DNA from: Leeuwenhoekiella sp.
Lineage (GTDB): Bacteria; Bacteroidota; Bacteroidia; Flavobacteriales; Flavobacteriaceae
Assembly (NCBI GenBank): GCA_002708845.1
Contig: PAPI01000019.1
Coordinates: 62,001 to 126,000, forward strand
Reading direction: 5' to 3'
DNA: 64,000 nucleotides
The notes under the pieces were generated by a model. It saw nothing but the letters and a program-made list of their open reading frames with translations. It had not been told where the DNA came from and searched no databases. The number at the start of each line of letters is the position of its first letter. Positions within the stretch are counted from its first letter, which is position 1. The position numbers were made by a program, and so were the translations under genes. Below are positions 33,713-42,917 of the stretch, one piece after another.

Positions 33713-34351
33713 CTATTCCTGAAACTTGATGATAAACCAGCGTCCTAAGCCGTCATCACCACCGTTTTCATCATAAACCAATTCACAAAACCCCTGTCCT
33801 GATGTGGACCTTGAAGAATTAGCAAGGGTTAGAATTCTATTCTGAGCCGCAGAGCCTTTATCGTCTTGCTGAAAACTCATATTCGCAGTACCAGCGTTAT
33901 AAATAATAACACGACGACCATGGCTGCCATCTTTAAGTCCTGTGATTGAAACCTTGCCACCCGTATTAAAAACAGTTAGAAGCGTAACATCCTTATTGGT
34001 CCCATTGATATCTAAATCAAGATCGTTGTAAAACCGGTTACCTCCGCTGTTTTTGTCAGGAGTCACAGTGTCTAAATCATATTCTCCTAGAGATAATTTT
34101 GTTGGCGTAAGACGAATTTCTTTCTTGTTGTTTTCTTTAATGATGCCTCCACCTAATTCTGTTTTTCGAAGCAAGCCATTTGAGGTGGTACCAGTAAGAT
34201 CGAGACCGTTAGAAGAAAGGTCCCGCACCCTAACATTACCATTAACATCTAACTGATGTTGTGGGTTTGAAGTGCCAATACCTACCTGAGCAGTCAGAAG
34301 ACCACTTCCTAGAAATAAAATTCCATAAAAAAAGAGTAATTTTTTCTTCAT
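33713..34351 (-). CDS. Small secreted 'VGIGT' protein, second of three paralogs
   Basis: The 212-residue product has a signal peptide (GILFLGSGLLTAQ) and then VGIGTSNPQHQLDVNGNVRV. A middle block (NDLDLDINGTNKDVTLLTVF) and the C-terminal module (ITGLKDGSHGRRVIIYNAG, CELVYDENGG, RWFIIKFQE) match those of both neighbours. I know no function for the family. It lies 19 bases upstream of the third paralog and 11 bases downstream of the first, so all three form one transcript. Confidence 0.65.
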   Translation of the reverse strand: MKKKLLFFYGILFLGSGLLTAQVGIGTSNPQHQLDVNGNVRVRDLSSNGLDLTGTTSNGLLRKTELGGGIIKENNKKEIRLTPTKLSLGEYDLDTVTPDKNSGGNRFYNDLDLDINGTNKDVTLLTVFNTGGKVSITGLKDGSHGRRVIIYNAGTANMSFQQDDKGSAAQNRILTLANSSRSTSGQGFCELVYDENGGDDGLGRWFIIKFQE

Positions 34352-34362
34352 ACGCGGATGTT

Positions 34363-35019
34363 TTAATCTCTAAGATTGACCAGTAGCCATTTGTTAATTG
34401 TGCCATCATAAATGAATTCTGCGACACCTTTACCACTTAGTCCCATACTTGAACCATTAGGTAAAATAATTTGATTCTCATCACTTGAAGCTGTTGCACC
34501 GTTTGATCTGTCAAGAAAAGTAACGTTAACTGTAGATTCATTCAAAACATAAATATGTTTACCGTCTATACCATCCTGAAAACCGCTTATACTGTAGTTA
34601 CCCGAAACATCATTAAGCCTTACAATAGGAGTCATTTGATGCACTCCATTTAAGGCTATATCAAAGTCGTGGTAAACATTACCACCGCTCAAAGTATTTG
34701 TAGTAACCGATAAATCTTCGATATTGAGCAAGTCTGCACCTGAATCGTTTATAATGGTAAGCTCATTATTAATAATCCCAAACTCATCACCTAAATCGAC
34801 TTCACCAAGAATACCGGTATCACCAATACCAACTACCCGCTTAGGCTGCACGGAAGTATCTGGAATATATTGCATTGCTCCAGCCACGTGCAGCGTTGCC
34901 TGTGGATTATTAGTTCCAAAACCCACTCCCTGAGCGGAAATTTGATTGGTGCTAAATAGTATATTTATAACACAAAATACTATTATAAGACAGTTGTGAT
35001 TTGGGGTGAAATTGCACAT
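34363..35019 (-). CDS. Small secreted 'VGIGT'-like protein, first of three paralogs
   Basis: The 218-residue product has a longer, hydrophobic N-terminus (NCLIIVFCVINILFSTNQIS) acting as signal peptide, then GVGFGTNNPQATLHVAGAMQ. It shares ISGFQDGIDGKHIYVLNES and the closing VAEFIYDGTINKWLLVNL with the other two paralogs but is the most divergent at the front. Role unknown. The 212-base gap upstream (35020-35231) is AT-rich and holds the terminator of the neighbouring operon; I see no clear TAnnTTTG element there. Confidence 0.62.
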   Translation of the reverse strand: MCNFTPNHNCLIIVFCVINILFSTNQISAQGVGFGTNNPQATLHVAGAMQYIPDTSVQPKRVVGIGDTGILGEVDLGDEFGIINNELTIINDSGADLLNIEDLSVTTNTLSGGNVYHDFDIALNGVHQMTPIVRLNDVSGNYSISGFQDGIDGKHIYVLNESTVNVTFLDRSNGATASSDENQIILPNGSSMGLSGKGVAEFIYDGTINKWLLVNLRD

Positions 35020-35170
35020 ATTCTGTTAATTACTTTTACGAATATAACAAGAATAAAAGTCTAAGTACTAATTTAATCGATTAAATACATAATAAACATT
35101 AAAATTTAACTTTATTAAATTTTAATGTAAGTTTTTAACCTACAAAAATCATGTGCTTCATTTTATACAT

Positions 35171-35200
35171 ATAAAAAAAGCATCGCTTTCGCGATGCTTT
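35171..35200 (-). terminator. Strong intrinsic terminator of the Fe-S operon
   Basis: AAAGCATCGC (35177-35186) and GCGATGCTTT (35191-35200) form a perfect 10-bp stem with a TTTC loop. On the minus strand it is followed by a run of seven T. It lies about 31 bases after the stop of the CCG-domain gene. Confidence 0.87.
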
Positions 35201-35231
35201 CTGGCTTTGTTTATGCTTTAAAACAACAGGC

Positions 35232-36023
35232 TTATAAATCATCTGCTGCTGCAATCATTTCTGCAATATCTAGAACCTCGATTTCAGACTCCCTTTCCTT
35301 GTTTTTAACACCATCAGTCATCATGGTATTGCAAAATGGACAACCTGCCGCAATTATTTCAGGTTTTGTTTCAAGAGCCTGCTCGGTTCGTTCAATATTT
35401 ACATCCTTGTTTCCCGGTTCTGGTTCTTTAAACATTTGTGCTCCACCAGCACCACAACAAAATCCTTTGGTTTTACAACGCTTCATTTCTACCAACTCCA
35501 CTTCCAGCTTTGCGAGAAGGTCTCTTGGAGCTTCATAAATACGATTAGCTCTTGCTAGATAGCACGGATCGTGAAAGGTTATACGTTTACCTTTGTACTT
35601 ACCGCCTTCAACTGTGAGGCGCCCTTCCGAAATAAGCGACTTCAAAAATTGTGTATGATGCAGTACTTCATAAGTGCCTCCCAAACCAGGGTATTCATTC
35701 GCGATGGTATTGAAACAATGTGGACAAGCGGTTACGATCTTTTTAACCTCGTATCCATTCAGTACTTCAATATTGGTAACAGCCTGCATTTGGAATAGAA
35801 ACTCATTACCCGCCCGTTTAGCCGGGTCTCCGGTACAGCTCTCCTCAGTTCCCAGTACTGCAAATTCAACACCAGCTTTTGCCAATAACTTAACAAAGGC
35901 CTTGGTTATTTTTTTGGCACGGTCGTCAAAACTTCCGGCACAACCCACCCAGAATAAAACTTCAGGGGTTTTTCCTTGTGCCATAAATTCTGCCATTGTA
36001 GGAACCTTGATCGCTTCTGCCAT
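35232..36023 (-). CDS. CCG-domain Fe-S reductase subunit (HdrB/GlpC/LutA-like)
   Basis: This 263-residue soluble protein has two cysteine-rich CCG-type motifs (VTACPHCFNTIANEYPG with DPCYLARANRIYEAP and GFCCGAGGAQMF, and AAGCPFCNTMMTDG) plus EESCTGDPAKRAGNE. In heterodisulfide-reductase-like systems such motifs bind an unusual Fe-S cluster or a quinone-side site. It is the likely partner of the membrane 2x[4Fe-4S] protein at 36509-37852, with one small HAD gene between them. Together they may pass electrons between a soluble donor and the quinone pool. The real donor is not known to me. Confidence 0.85.
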   Translation of the reverse strand: MAEAIKVPTMAEFMAQGKTPEVLFWVGCAGSFDDRAKKITKAFVKLLAKAGVEFAVLGTEESCTGDPAKRAGNEFLFQMQAVTNIEVLNGYEVKKIVTACPHCFNTIANEYPGLGGTYEVLHHTQFLKSLISEGRLTVEGGKYKGKRITFHDPCYLARANRIYEAPRDLLAKLEVELVEMKRCKTKGFCCGAGGAQMFKEPEPGNKDVNIERTEQALETKPEIIAAGCPFCNTMMTDGVKNKERESEIEVLDIAEMIAAADDL

Positions 36024-36042
36024 AAAATGATGCTCTTTTGAG

Positions 36043-36477
36043 TTAGTCTTTAAATACTTCTATGGTAACGTCTTTTTCTACCAAATCAGTGAATTTACCT
36101 TTATAACGGGTAGCACGCACCAAGTGATTATCTATCCAGTGATAGTTACCACCTCTGGGTTTACCCATCAATAAGCTGTGGTAATTGAAACCGTGCTTAT
36201 CAAGCCAGGCTTCGGTAACTTCACGATGCTCTTCGGTACGTGAGGTGAAAAAGCAAATTATATGACCTTCGTCATACCACTTATTTAAGGTTGCCAAAGC
36301 ATCCGGAAAGGGCTTACAGGTGGCCATACGCTCAGGTTCCTCATTTGGCACATCTTCAGTAATGGTACCGTCTATATCAATGAGGTAGTTTTTTACACCT
36401 TCCGGCAATACAGGACTTACGTGCTCCCCGTCCTCCAATTTTTCACTTAACATTTTGTCTACTTCCTCTTTTTTCAT
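36043..36477 (-). CDS. HAD-like phosphatase-fold protein
   Basis: The product of about 144 residues has the HAD motif I as NYLIDIDGTITEDVP (two aspartates in DxDGT), motif II in CFFTSRTEEHR and a later Lys/Asp region (HWIDNHLVRATRYKG). There is no cap domain of note. Orthologs are, from memory, often labelled phosphoheptose isomerase, but no SIS domain is present and that label is not supported. The substrate is unknown. The ATG at 36477 is preferred over a TTG at 36486. It lies between two Fe-S protein genes, with gaps of 31 and 19 bases, and is clearly part of their operon. Confidence 0.7.
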   Translation of the reverse strand: MKKEEVDKMLSEKLEDGEHVSPVLPEGVKNYLIDIDGTITEDVPNEEPERMATCKPFPDALATLNKWYDEGHIICFFTSRTEEHREVTEAWLDKHGFNYHSLLMGKPRGGNYHWIDNHLVRATRYKGKFTDLVEKDVTIEVFKD

Positions 36478-36508
36478 GAGATTCAAATTATAAAATTATG
36501 GTTGGTTG

Positions 36509-37852
36509 CTAGATTTCGTTAATCCAGTTCGCACGGTCCATTTGATTAAAGGGCCATGGGGCTGCATTGTTTTCGATGTTAGTCATTGCATTATTAAGAT
36601 CTGACGGTGCTGCACTTTGCTCCATAACCAGATATTGTCTCATATCCATTATTATTGAAAGTGGATTAATCCCCACCGGGCATGCTTCAACGCAGGCGTT
36701 ACAGGTTGTACAAGCCCACAATTCCTCACGAGTAATATAATCATCAAGCAATTGCTTTCCGTCTTCTTTAAATTCGCCTTTATTGGCATCTATATTTTTA
36801 CCGATGTCTTCAATACGATCGCGTGTTGCCATCATAATGCGTCGCGGAGATAACTTTTTACCGGTCTGATGTGCCGGGCATTCGCTAGTACAACGGCCAC
36901 ATTCCGTGCAGGTATATGCATTTAAAAGTTGCGCCCAGCTTAAATCTGTAGCCTCACTGGCTCCAAACTTTGCAGGAACGTCATCAGCTGAACCTTCTTC
37001 TGGCATCGCATAGGGATCAGCATCAGGATCCATCATCAACTTCACCTCATTCGTAACAGCTTCCAGATTATCAAATTCTCCCTGAGGTTTAAGTCGGGCG
37101 AAGTAGGTGTTGGGAAATGCTAACAGAATGTGCAAATGCTTAGAATAATACAGGTAATTGAGAAAAACTAAAATACCTAAAATATGTATCCACCAGGCCG
37201 CACGCTCAATCATTATGACTGAGGCAGTATCCATATTTTCAAAAAGAGGAGCGATAAACTGGCTTACCGGAAACGCACCTACAACCCCTGAAGCCTGAGC
37301 GTAATGATCTGCACCTCGCAGCTGCAAACTCAAATCTGCGGCATTCATAGTAAGAAAAAGCAGCATTAATACAACCTCAAAATACAGGATGAGATTGGCG
37401 TCAAGTTTTGGCCAACCCTTCAATTCTTTATTGATAAAACGTCTGATGTGCAGCAGATTACGACGTATCCAGAAGATTATAACACCTACCAGAACCAATA
37501 GCGCAAAAACTTCAAAGACTGCGATTAAAAAGTCGTAGAAGCTGCCAAGAAAACTGAAAATACGATGTGTCCCAAAAATCCCATCTATTATGATTTCAAG
37601 CACTTCAATGTTGATGATGACAAAGCCTAGATAAACCAGCACGTGAATGATACCTGAAACCGGTCTGCGCACCATCTTATATTGCCCTAAAGCAATCTTA
37701 GCCATGTTTTTAAAACGCTGTGGCTTATTATCGCTGCGATTTTCGTCACGACCCAATTTTATATTACGTATGAGTTTTCTGCAATTGAAAACAAAAAAAC
37801 CTACTCCAGCAGCCAGGGCTAGTGTAAATAAAATATTAGGTAAATACTCCAT
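36509..37852 (-). CDS. Membrane Fe-S oxidoreductase with two [4Fe-4S] motifs (HdrC/NarI-like)
   Basis: The 447-residue product begins with several membrane helices in its first 270 residues (NILFTLALAAGVGFFVF, GIIHVLVYLGFVIINIEVLE, WIHILGILVFLNYLYYSKHL), with histidines that could bind heme b. It ends with a ferredoxin-like domain carrying CTECGRCTSECPAHQTG and CTTCNACVEACPVGINP. It should move electrons between the membrane quinone pool and the CCG protein encoded two genes downstream. The same three-gene order (Fe-S membrane protein, HAD, CCG protein), preceded by an MCE gene, is from memory common in Flavobacteriaceae. The MCE gene stop lies 5 bases before its ATG. Confidence 0.85.
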   Translation of the reverse strand: MEYLPNILFTLALAAGVGFFVFNCRKLIRNIKLGRDENRSDNKPQRFKNMAKIALGQYKMVRRPVSGIIHVLVYLGFVIINIEVLEIIIDGIFGTHRIFSFLGSFYDFLIAVFEVFALLVLVGVIIFWIRRNLLHIRRFINKELKGWPKLDANLILYFEVVLMLLFLTMNAADLSLQLRGADHYAQASGVVGAFPVSQFIAPLFENMDTASVIMIERAAWWIHILGILVFLNYLYYSKHLHILLAFPNTYFARLKPQGEFDNLEAVTNEVKLMMDPDADPYAMPEEGSADDVPAKFGASEATDLSWAQLLNAYTCTECGRCTSECPAHQTGKKLSPRRIMMATRDRIEDIGKNIDANKGEFKEDGKQLLDDYITREELWACTTCNACVEACPVGINPLSIIMDMRQYLVMEQSAAPSDLNNAMTNIENNAAPWPFNQMDRANWINEI

Positions 37853-37857
37853 CGGGT

Positions 37858-38808
37858 TTATTTAAGTGAGTCTTTCGGCTCCTCATACGGACCGGGGTTT
37901 TTGCCAAAAACAGAGAAATGTACGTATCGCTTGGGGTTTAATTTTATGTCCTGAAGCAACTCCTCCATCTGCTTGGTTGCGCGCTCCATGTTATTATACA
38001 TATTCTTATCATTGATAAGCTGACCCAGAGTACCATCTCCCTGCTCAATTTTTGCAGTGATGCTTTCAAAGTCTGCAACCACACGCTCCATTTTTCCTAC
38101 GAGTTCATTAACGTTAATCTGTGATAAGCTGTCACTCACCTTACTAAAGTTAGAGGACATATTATCAAGATTTGTAAAAGTACGGGATAGTTTCTGATCA
38201 TTATCAGCTAATAGCGCATTGAGGTTTTTTGATGCTTCTTTAAAATAGATCGCTGTCTGACTGATGTCGGCTATGGTTTCTCTTAAATTTTTTCGGGTAG
38301 GCTCATCCAATACATTAGATACCCCGGTAAGAACGGAGTCTGTACTGTTAATTACAGATTCTACCTTGGCCTGCAATGGCGTAAGACGCTCATTTACCAG
38401 TTCAAAAATACCTTCATCAATAGTCCCCTCAAGAGTATCTCCTGATTTTGCTACTTCCTCACGATCGTATTCGGGAACGATAGATAGGTTTTTACCTCCG
38501 ATCAATCCCCCGCCATAAATCTGTGCCTTACTATTTTTTGAAAACTGAAAATCATTCTGAATATTGAAGGTAACGAGGAGGTCTCCTTTTGAATCGGCAA
38601 AATCTATAGATAAGACTTTACCCACAACAAGACCATTAATAGTGACATTAGAACCTGGAGAAAGCCCTTCTACATTGTCGTAGATAGCATAATAGGTACG
38701 GTCGTTATTGAGCAGATTGTTACCCTTAAGGAAACTATAGCCAAAGATCAATAGAGCTATGGCTACAACAGCTAAAAGACCTGTTTTTACTTCTCTAGAA
38801 ATGTTCAA
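37858..38808 (-). CDS. MlaD/MCE-domain lipid transport protein
   Basis: The 316-residue product has one N-terminal membrane anchor (KTGLLAVVAIALLIFGYSFL), then an MCE domain at about 35-115 (YYAIYDNVEGLSPGSNVTIN, GLVVGKVLSIDFADSKGD), then a long helical C-terminal part with many Ser/Asn-rich heptads. It should form a ring in the periplasm that passes phospholipids between the membranes. No ATPase or permease partner is beside it. The start appears to be TTG at 38808, since no in-frame ATG precedes the anchor. It follows the amidase gene by 59 bases and precedes the Fe-S membrane protein gene by 5. Confidence 0.88.
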   Translation of the reverse strand: MNISREVKTGLLAVVAIALLIFGYSFLKGNNLLNNDRTYYAIYDNVEGLSPGSNVTINGLVVGKVLSIDFADSKGDLLVTFNIQNDFQFSKNSKAQIYGGGLIGGKNLSIVPEYDREEVAKSGDTLEGTIDEGIFELVNERLTPLQAKVESVINSTDSVLTGVSNVLDEPTRKNLRETIADISQTAIYFKEASKNLNALLADNDQKLSRTFTNLDNMSSNFSKVSDSLSQINVNELVGKMERVVADFESITAKIEQGDGTLGQLINDKNMYNNMERATKQMEELLQDIKLNPKRYVHFSVFGKNPGPYEEPKDSLK

Positions 38809-38867
38809 TGCACTGAATTTTTGATGAGCTTCAAATTTAGGAATAAAATCTCTTGGGACTTAATCTG

Positions 38868-39965
38868 CTAACTTTTATTTATAAAATCGTTAGCGTTTTG
38901 TTTTATACCATTTTTAAAGGCTACAATATAAGCTGTTTTGTATCCTTTAGCCTGAGCTTCACTCAATTTACGTTGGATCTCGGTATAATTTGAAGTATGC
39001 CCGTAATAATATTTGTACAATTTCCCTTCCTTTTCGCGCTCAATCGGGGAAAGCCCTTTGAAGTTGTAGGGTTTCGTATCAAGACTGCGACTACTGGCTG
39101 CTATTTGAACCCGAAAAATTGCATTTTCAACCACGACATCTTCAACCTGAGCTACGGGTAACTCTTTCTGAATAGGTAGAAAATCATTTGCCTTTACGTG
39201 GTCTTTGTAGTCTACAACTGCACGAGCGATTGAGCCAGCTATTTCCTGCTGACCTCTTGAAGAGTTTAAATACCTCCCTTCTTCCGTATTTGTGATAAAA
39301 CCGGTCTCTATAAGAATACTGGGCATTACGGTCTGATGTAAGACCACAAAACCAGCCTGCTTTACACTGCGGTCTTTTCGTTTTAATTTCTCTCTAAAAT
39401 TATCCTGTACATAACTCGCCAGCTGAATGCTTTGATCTAAAAATTCCTCCTGCATCAATGTAAGACCTATAAGAGACTCCGGAGCATTTAAATTATACTG
39501 GGCATACTTCTCCTTATAATTATCTTCCAAAAAGATCACTTCGTTTTCAGCTTTAGCAACTTCCAAATTTGTTTTGTTGCGGTGCAATCCCAATACATAA
39601 GTCTCTGCGCCAGATGCCTGCGAATGATGGGCATTGCAATGTATCGAAATAAAAAGGTCTGCCTTGGCCCGGTTTGCAATATGACCGCGTTCTTCAAGAC
39701 CTATAAATACATCTGTTTTACGGGTATAAATTACTTCAATATCCCGGTCACGCTTCAACTGATCACCTACAAGCAGTGCAATTTTAAGAGCAATATCCTT
39801 TTCTTTAATTCCACTCCCGGTATTTTTACCGGGGTCGTGCCCTCCGTGACCGGCATCAATCACCACTACAAATTTCTTATAATCAGCGGGTTTGAGATTA
39901 GCGTAACTTGTTTTCGCATAAGCGAAAACTATAAATACTAATACGTAGGTTATAATCGTTCTCAT
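38868..39965 (-). CDS. N-acetylmuramoyl-L-alanine amidase with C-terminal SPOR-like domain
   Basis: The 365-residue product has a signal peptide (YVLVFIVFAYAKTSYA) and an Amidase_3 domain at about 33-250 with zinc-site motifs VVIDAGHGGHDPGKNTG, the glutamate in the next block, SIHCNAHHSQASGAE and PSILIETGFITNTEEG. Residues of about 280-350 resemble an SPOR domain (FRVQIAASSRSLDTKPYNF), which binds denuded glycan at the division septum. It should cut the amide bond between MurNAc and the stem peptide during cell separation. It is the first gene of a minus-strand run and is divergent from lptD. Confidence 0.92.
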   Translation of the reverse strand: MRTIITYVLVFIVFAYAKTSYANLKPADYKKFVVVIDAGHGGHDPGKNTGSGIKEKDIALKIALLVGDQLKRDRDIEVIYTRKTDVFIGLEERGHIANRAKADLFISIHCNAHHSQASGAETYVLGLHRNKTNLEVAKAENEVIFLEDNYKEKYAQYNLNAPESLIGLTLMQEEFLDQSIQLASYVQDNFREKLKRKDRSVKQAGFVVLHQTVMPSILIETGFITNTEEGRYLNSSRGQQEIAGSIARAVVDYKDHVKANDFLPIQKELPVAQVEDVVVENAIFRVQIAASSRSLDTKPYNFKGLSPIEREKEGKLYKYYYGHTSNYTEIQRKLSEAQAKGYKTAYIVAFKNGIKQNANDFINKS

Positions 39966-40077
39966 ATTTGGGTAACGTCAATTTTGTTGGGCTATTTTAC
40001 ACACATTCTAAAACCTGCACTTTCATTTTGCAACGATGAACGTGCATCATCAGCGAGGCTTTTCTATTTTACCAGGG

Positions 40078-40113
40078 TTTGCCTAGGGCTTCTAAAAAAT
40101 AGATGTAATTTTG
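40078..40113 (+). promoter_or_regulatory. Candidate promoter of lptD
   Basis: TTTG at 40078-40081 and TAATTTTG at 40106-40113 are separated by 24 bases, close to the Bacteroidota -33/-7 arrangement. Transcription would start near 40119, which places the TTG at 40161 just downstream and excludes the in-frame TTG at 39984. Confidence 0.48.
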
Positions 40114-40160
40114 GCACTTTGAATTTTGCCCTTACATTTACAAAAATAGTATTAATCCCA

Positions 40161-42878
40161 TTGCAAACAAAGATCCTCTCAGTACTACTGGTTCTAGGCT
40201 TAGGCCTTATAAGCTGTGGGTCTGTTTGGTCTCAGGAACTTCCCGTTAGCAGCCTTAACACCATACCTGCAGACACCTCAGAGACTGATAGGCTTATCCC
40301 CAAAGGAACCCTGTTAAGCGAACAAAAACCTGAAGCTGTTCAGGACAGCACCGCTAAAGACAGTATTGTAGCCCCAAGAGAGTCTCTCTCCGATATTGTC
40401 AAATACAATGCCACAGACTATAGCCGCTACAATCGTCGGGAAAACAAGCTCTATTTATATAATGAGGCACAAGTTAATTACACCGATATCAATATAAAAG
40501 CCGGGCAGATTGTTGTTGATAACAATACTAATACTGTTTTCGCCAAAGGAATCCTCGATTCTACCGGCACCTACACGCAGGCTCCGGTTTTTGTTCAGGG
40601 ACCCAACACCGTAGAGCCAGACTCTATCAAATACAATTTTAAAACCGAAAAAGCCCTGATCTATGGTTCGCGTACCCAACAACAGGAATTCTACATCCGT
40701 AATGAGGTGAGTAAACGGGTAAATGATTCGGTTGTTTTTATGAAAAATGTACGTTTCACTACCAGTGAAAATGAGGATGACCCCGAATATTACTTTTACG
40801 CCCGGAAAGTGAAATTCGTACCCGGCAAAAAAATTGTTACCGGCCTGGTCAATATGTTTGTCTATGATGTCCCCATACCACTAGGAGTGCCTTTTGCTTA
40901 TTTCCCAATGGAAAAGGAAACCAGCGTTTCCGGCTTCATTTTACCATCTCCCGGTGAAAACAGAGAACGGGGGTATTTTTTACAGAATGGAGGTTATTAT
41001 TTTGCTATAAACGATTATGTTGACCTCACGTTGCAGGGTGATTATTATACAAACGGAAGTTATGCATTACGCGGAAGCAGCTCGTATCGTAAGCGTTATA
41101 AATTTAGTGGTAATGTAAACATCCGATTTGAACGCTTATTGGCCAGCGAGCGTGGGTTTCCTGATTTTTCAGAAACCAATACTTACAACATTCAATGGTC
41201 GCACAGTCAGGATACCAAATCAAGCCCCAACAGTCGCTTTTCGGCATCGGTAAACCTGGGAAGTAGTAATTACTTCAGGCAGTCTACTAACATTGACAAC
41301 GTAGCCAGCCGTCTTACCAATACTCTGAGTTCATCTGTGTCCTATTCTAAGACCTTTCAAACTGTGCCACAGGTAAACCTGGCTTTAACGGCAAGACATT
41401 CTCAAAATACGCAGACGCAGCAAATTAATATGACGCTACCCAGTTTACAGGTAAACGTTGATCGTATTTATCCTTTTGCACCAGCTTCAGGAACGAAAAA
41501 AGGTATTTTTCAAAATATTAACTTCAACTACTCGGGAAGTGGTGAAAACCGCATACAAACTACAGACAGTTTATTTTTTACCGCTCAGATGTTTCGGGAT
41601 GCCGAATTGGGAATTCGTCACAGCATACCCATAACAACCAACTTTAAACTCTTTGATTACCTCAGTGTTTCGGCCAGTACAAATTTTCAGGAAAGCTGGG
41701 TATTTGAGACCATCAATCAGCGATATGATGTGGAACAGCAGGCAATTGTTAGAGACACTGTAGGTGGTTTTGACCGGTTTAATACGTATAATTTCAGTAC
41801 AAGTATTGGTACAACCCTATATGGTCAGTTTAACTTTGGCGATGATAAAAAAATTCAGGCCATACGCCATACTGTCAAGCCTTCGGTATCTTTCAATTAC
41901 AACCCGGCATTTGACCAGTATTACGAGACTTTCCTTGCTCCGGAGCTTGATGACCCAAACGGCCCATTAACCCGTGAAGTGACTTATAGCCGTTTTCAGG
42001 GCGGTTTTTATGGTGCTCCCAGCAACTTTCAGTCTAGCGGAATCAGCTTTAACGTTAATAACACCATTGAAGCCAAAGTACGTGACAAAGATTCAACCGC
42101 ACTGGAGCCTAAAAAAATAGACTTACTGAGTAACCTGGCCATTTCAACCAACTACAACTTTTTGGCAGACAGTTTAAAACTGAGTCCAATCAATGTTCGG
42201 GGAACGATACCCATTATTCAGAGCAAACTCAGTGTAAATTTTAATATGACTCTGGATCCCTACGCATTAAATAATAACAACAGACGTATTGATAAGCTGA
42301 ATATTGCAAATGGCGGAAGCTTATTTAGGCTGACTAATGCCAGTGCCAACTTTGGATATTCCTTTAGCAGTAAAACCTTTGGGAAAGAAAATGACGACCT
42401 TGAAGGTGAGGATACACAAACTGCCCGAAACGGAGCAAGACGCGATAACTTACTGGGGGAAGACAGCAGGCAATTACAGAATAAGTTTAATGACGCCGAG
42501 GGTGCCGATGAAGATCCGGAAGAAGATCAGGAACTGTACAATTACAAAATCCCGTGGAACTTGCGGGTAAACTATAATGTAAATTACGGCAACAACGCAA
42601 GGCAGAATATGATTACTTCCCACGCCATCAACTTTAGCGGTGATGTGGAACTGGGCGAAAAATGGTTTGTAGGAGCCTCCTCAGGTATTGATGTTACTAC
42701 CGGAAAGTTTACCCCTACCCAATTGCGCTTTGCCAGAGACCTGGAAAGCTTTAATATGACCTTTGCCTGGACGCCATTTGGAACCTATGCTTCGTGGAAC
42801 TTCTTTATCGGAATTAAATCGAGCGTGCTTAGCGATCTCAAATACGAGCAGCGCCGAACTCCAGATCAACGTCTATAA
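40161..42878 (+). CDS. lptD: LptD-like outer-membrane LPS assembly protein
   Basis: The product of about 905 residues has a signal peptide (KILSVLLVLGLGLISCGSVW then SQ), an OstA/LptD N-terminal beta-jellyroll region at about 80-260 (YNEAQVNYTDINIKAGQIVV, KAGQIVVDNNTNTVFAKG) and a large C-terminal barrel (YFPMEKETSVSGFILPSPGE, GYYFAINDYVDLTLQGDYYT). It should insert lipopolysaccharide into the outer leaflet. The C-terminus ends in basic residues after FFIGIKSSVLSD, which is common in flavobacterial homologs. There is no in-frame ATG before the signal peptide. I chose TTG at 40161, directly before the signal peptide and after a promoter-like element, over an in-frame TTG at 39984 that would add 59 residues. 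Confidence 0.85.
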   Translation: MQTKILSVLLVLGLGLISCGSVWSQELPVSSLNTIPADTSETDRLIPKGTLLSEQKPEAVQDSTAKDSIVAPRESLSDIVKYNATDYSRYNRRENKLYLYNEAQVNYTDINIKAGQIVVDNNTNTVFAKGILDSTGTYTQAPVFVQGPNTVEPDSIKYNFKTEKALIYGSRTQQQEFYIRNEVSKRVNDSVVFMKNVRFTTSENEDDPEYYFYARKVKFVPGKKIVTGLVNMFVYDVPIPLGVPFAYFPMEKETSVSGFILPSPGENRERGYFLQNGGYYFAINDYVDLTLQGDYYTNGSYALRGSSSYRKRYKFSGNVNIRFERLLASERGFPDFSETNTYNIQWSHSQDTKSSPNSRFSASVNLGSSNYFRQSTNIDNVASRLTNTLSSSVSYSKTFQTVPQVNLALTARHSQNTQTQQINMTLPSLQVNVDRIYPFAPASGTKKGIFQNINFNYSGSGENRIQTTDSLFFTAQMFRDAELGIRHSIPITTNFKLFDYLSVSASTNFQESWVFETINQRYDVEQQAIVRDTVGGFDRFNTYNFSTSIGTTLYGQFNFGDDKKIQAIRHTVKPSVSFNYNPAFDQYYETFLAPELDDPNGPLTREVTYSRFQGGFYGAPSNFQSSGISFNVNNTIEAKVRDKDSTALEPKKIDLLSNLAISTNYNFLADSLKLSPINVRGTIPIIQSKLSVNFNMTLDPYALNNNNRRIDKLNIANGGSLFRLTNASANFGYSFSSKTFGKENDDLEGEDTQTARNGARRDNLLGEDSRQLQNKFNDAEGADEDPEEDQELYNYKIPWNLRVNYNVNYGNNARQNMITSHAINFSGDVELGEKWFVGASSGIDVTTGKFTPTQLRFARDLESFNMTFAWTPFGTYASWNFFIGIKSSVLSDLKYEQRRTPDQRL

Positions 42879-42917
42879 CAGGTAAACCTGAAATCAACTC
42901 ACTAAAATCAATACAAA

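Noticed and set aside
33073-35019. Prophage tail-fibre genes
   Set aside because: All three have signal peptides and no other phage gene is near.
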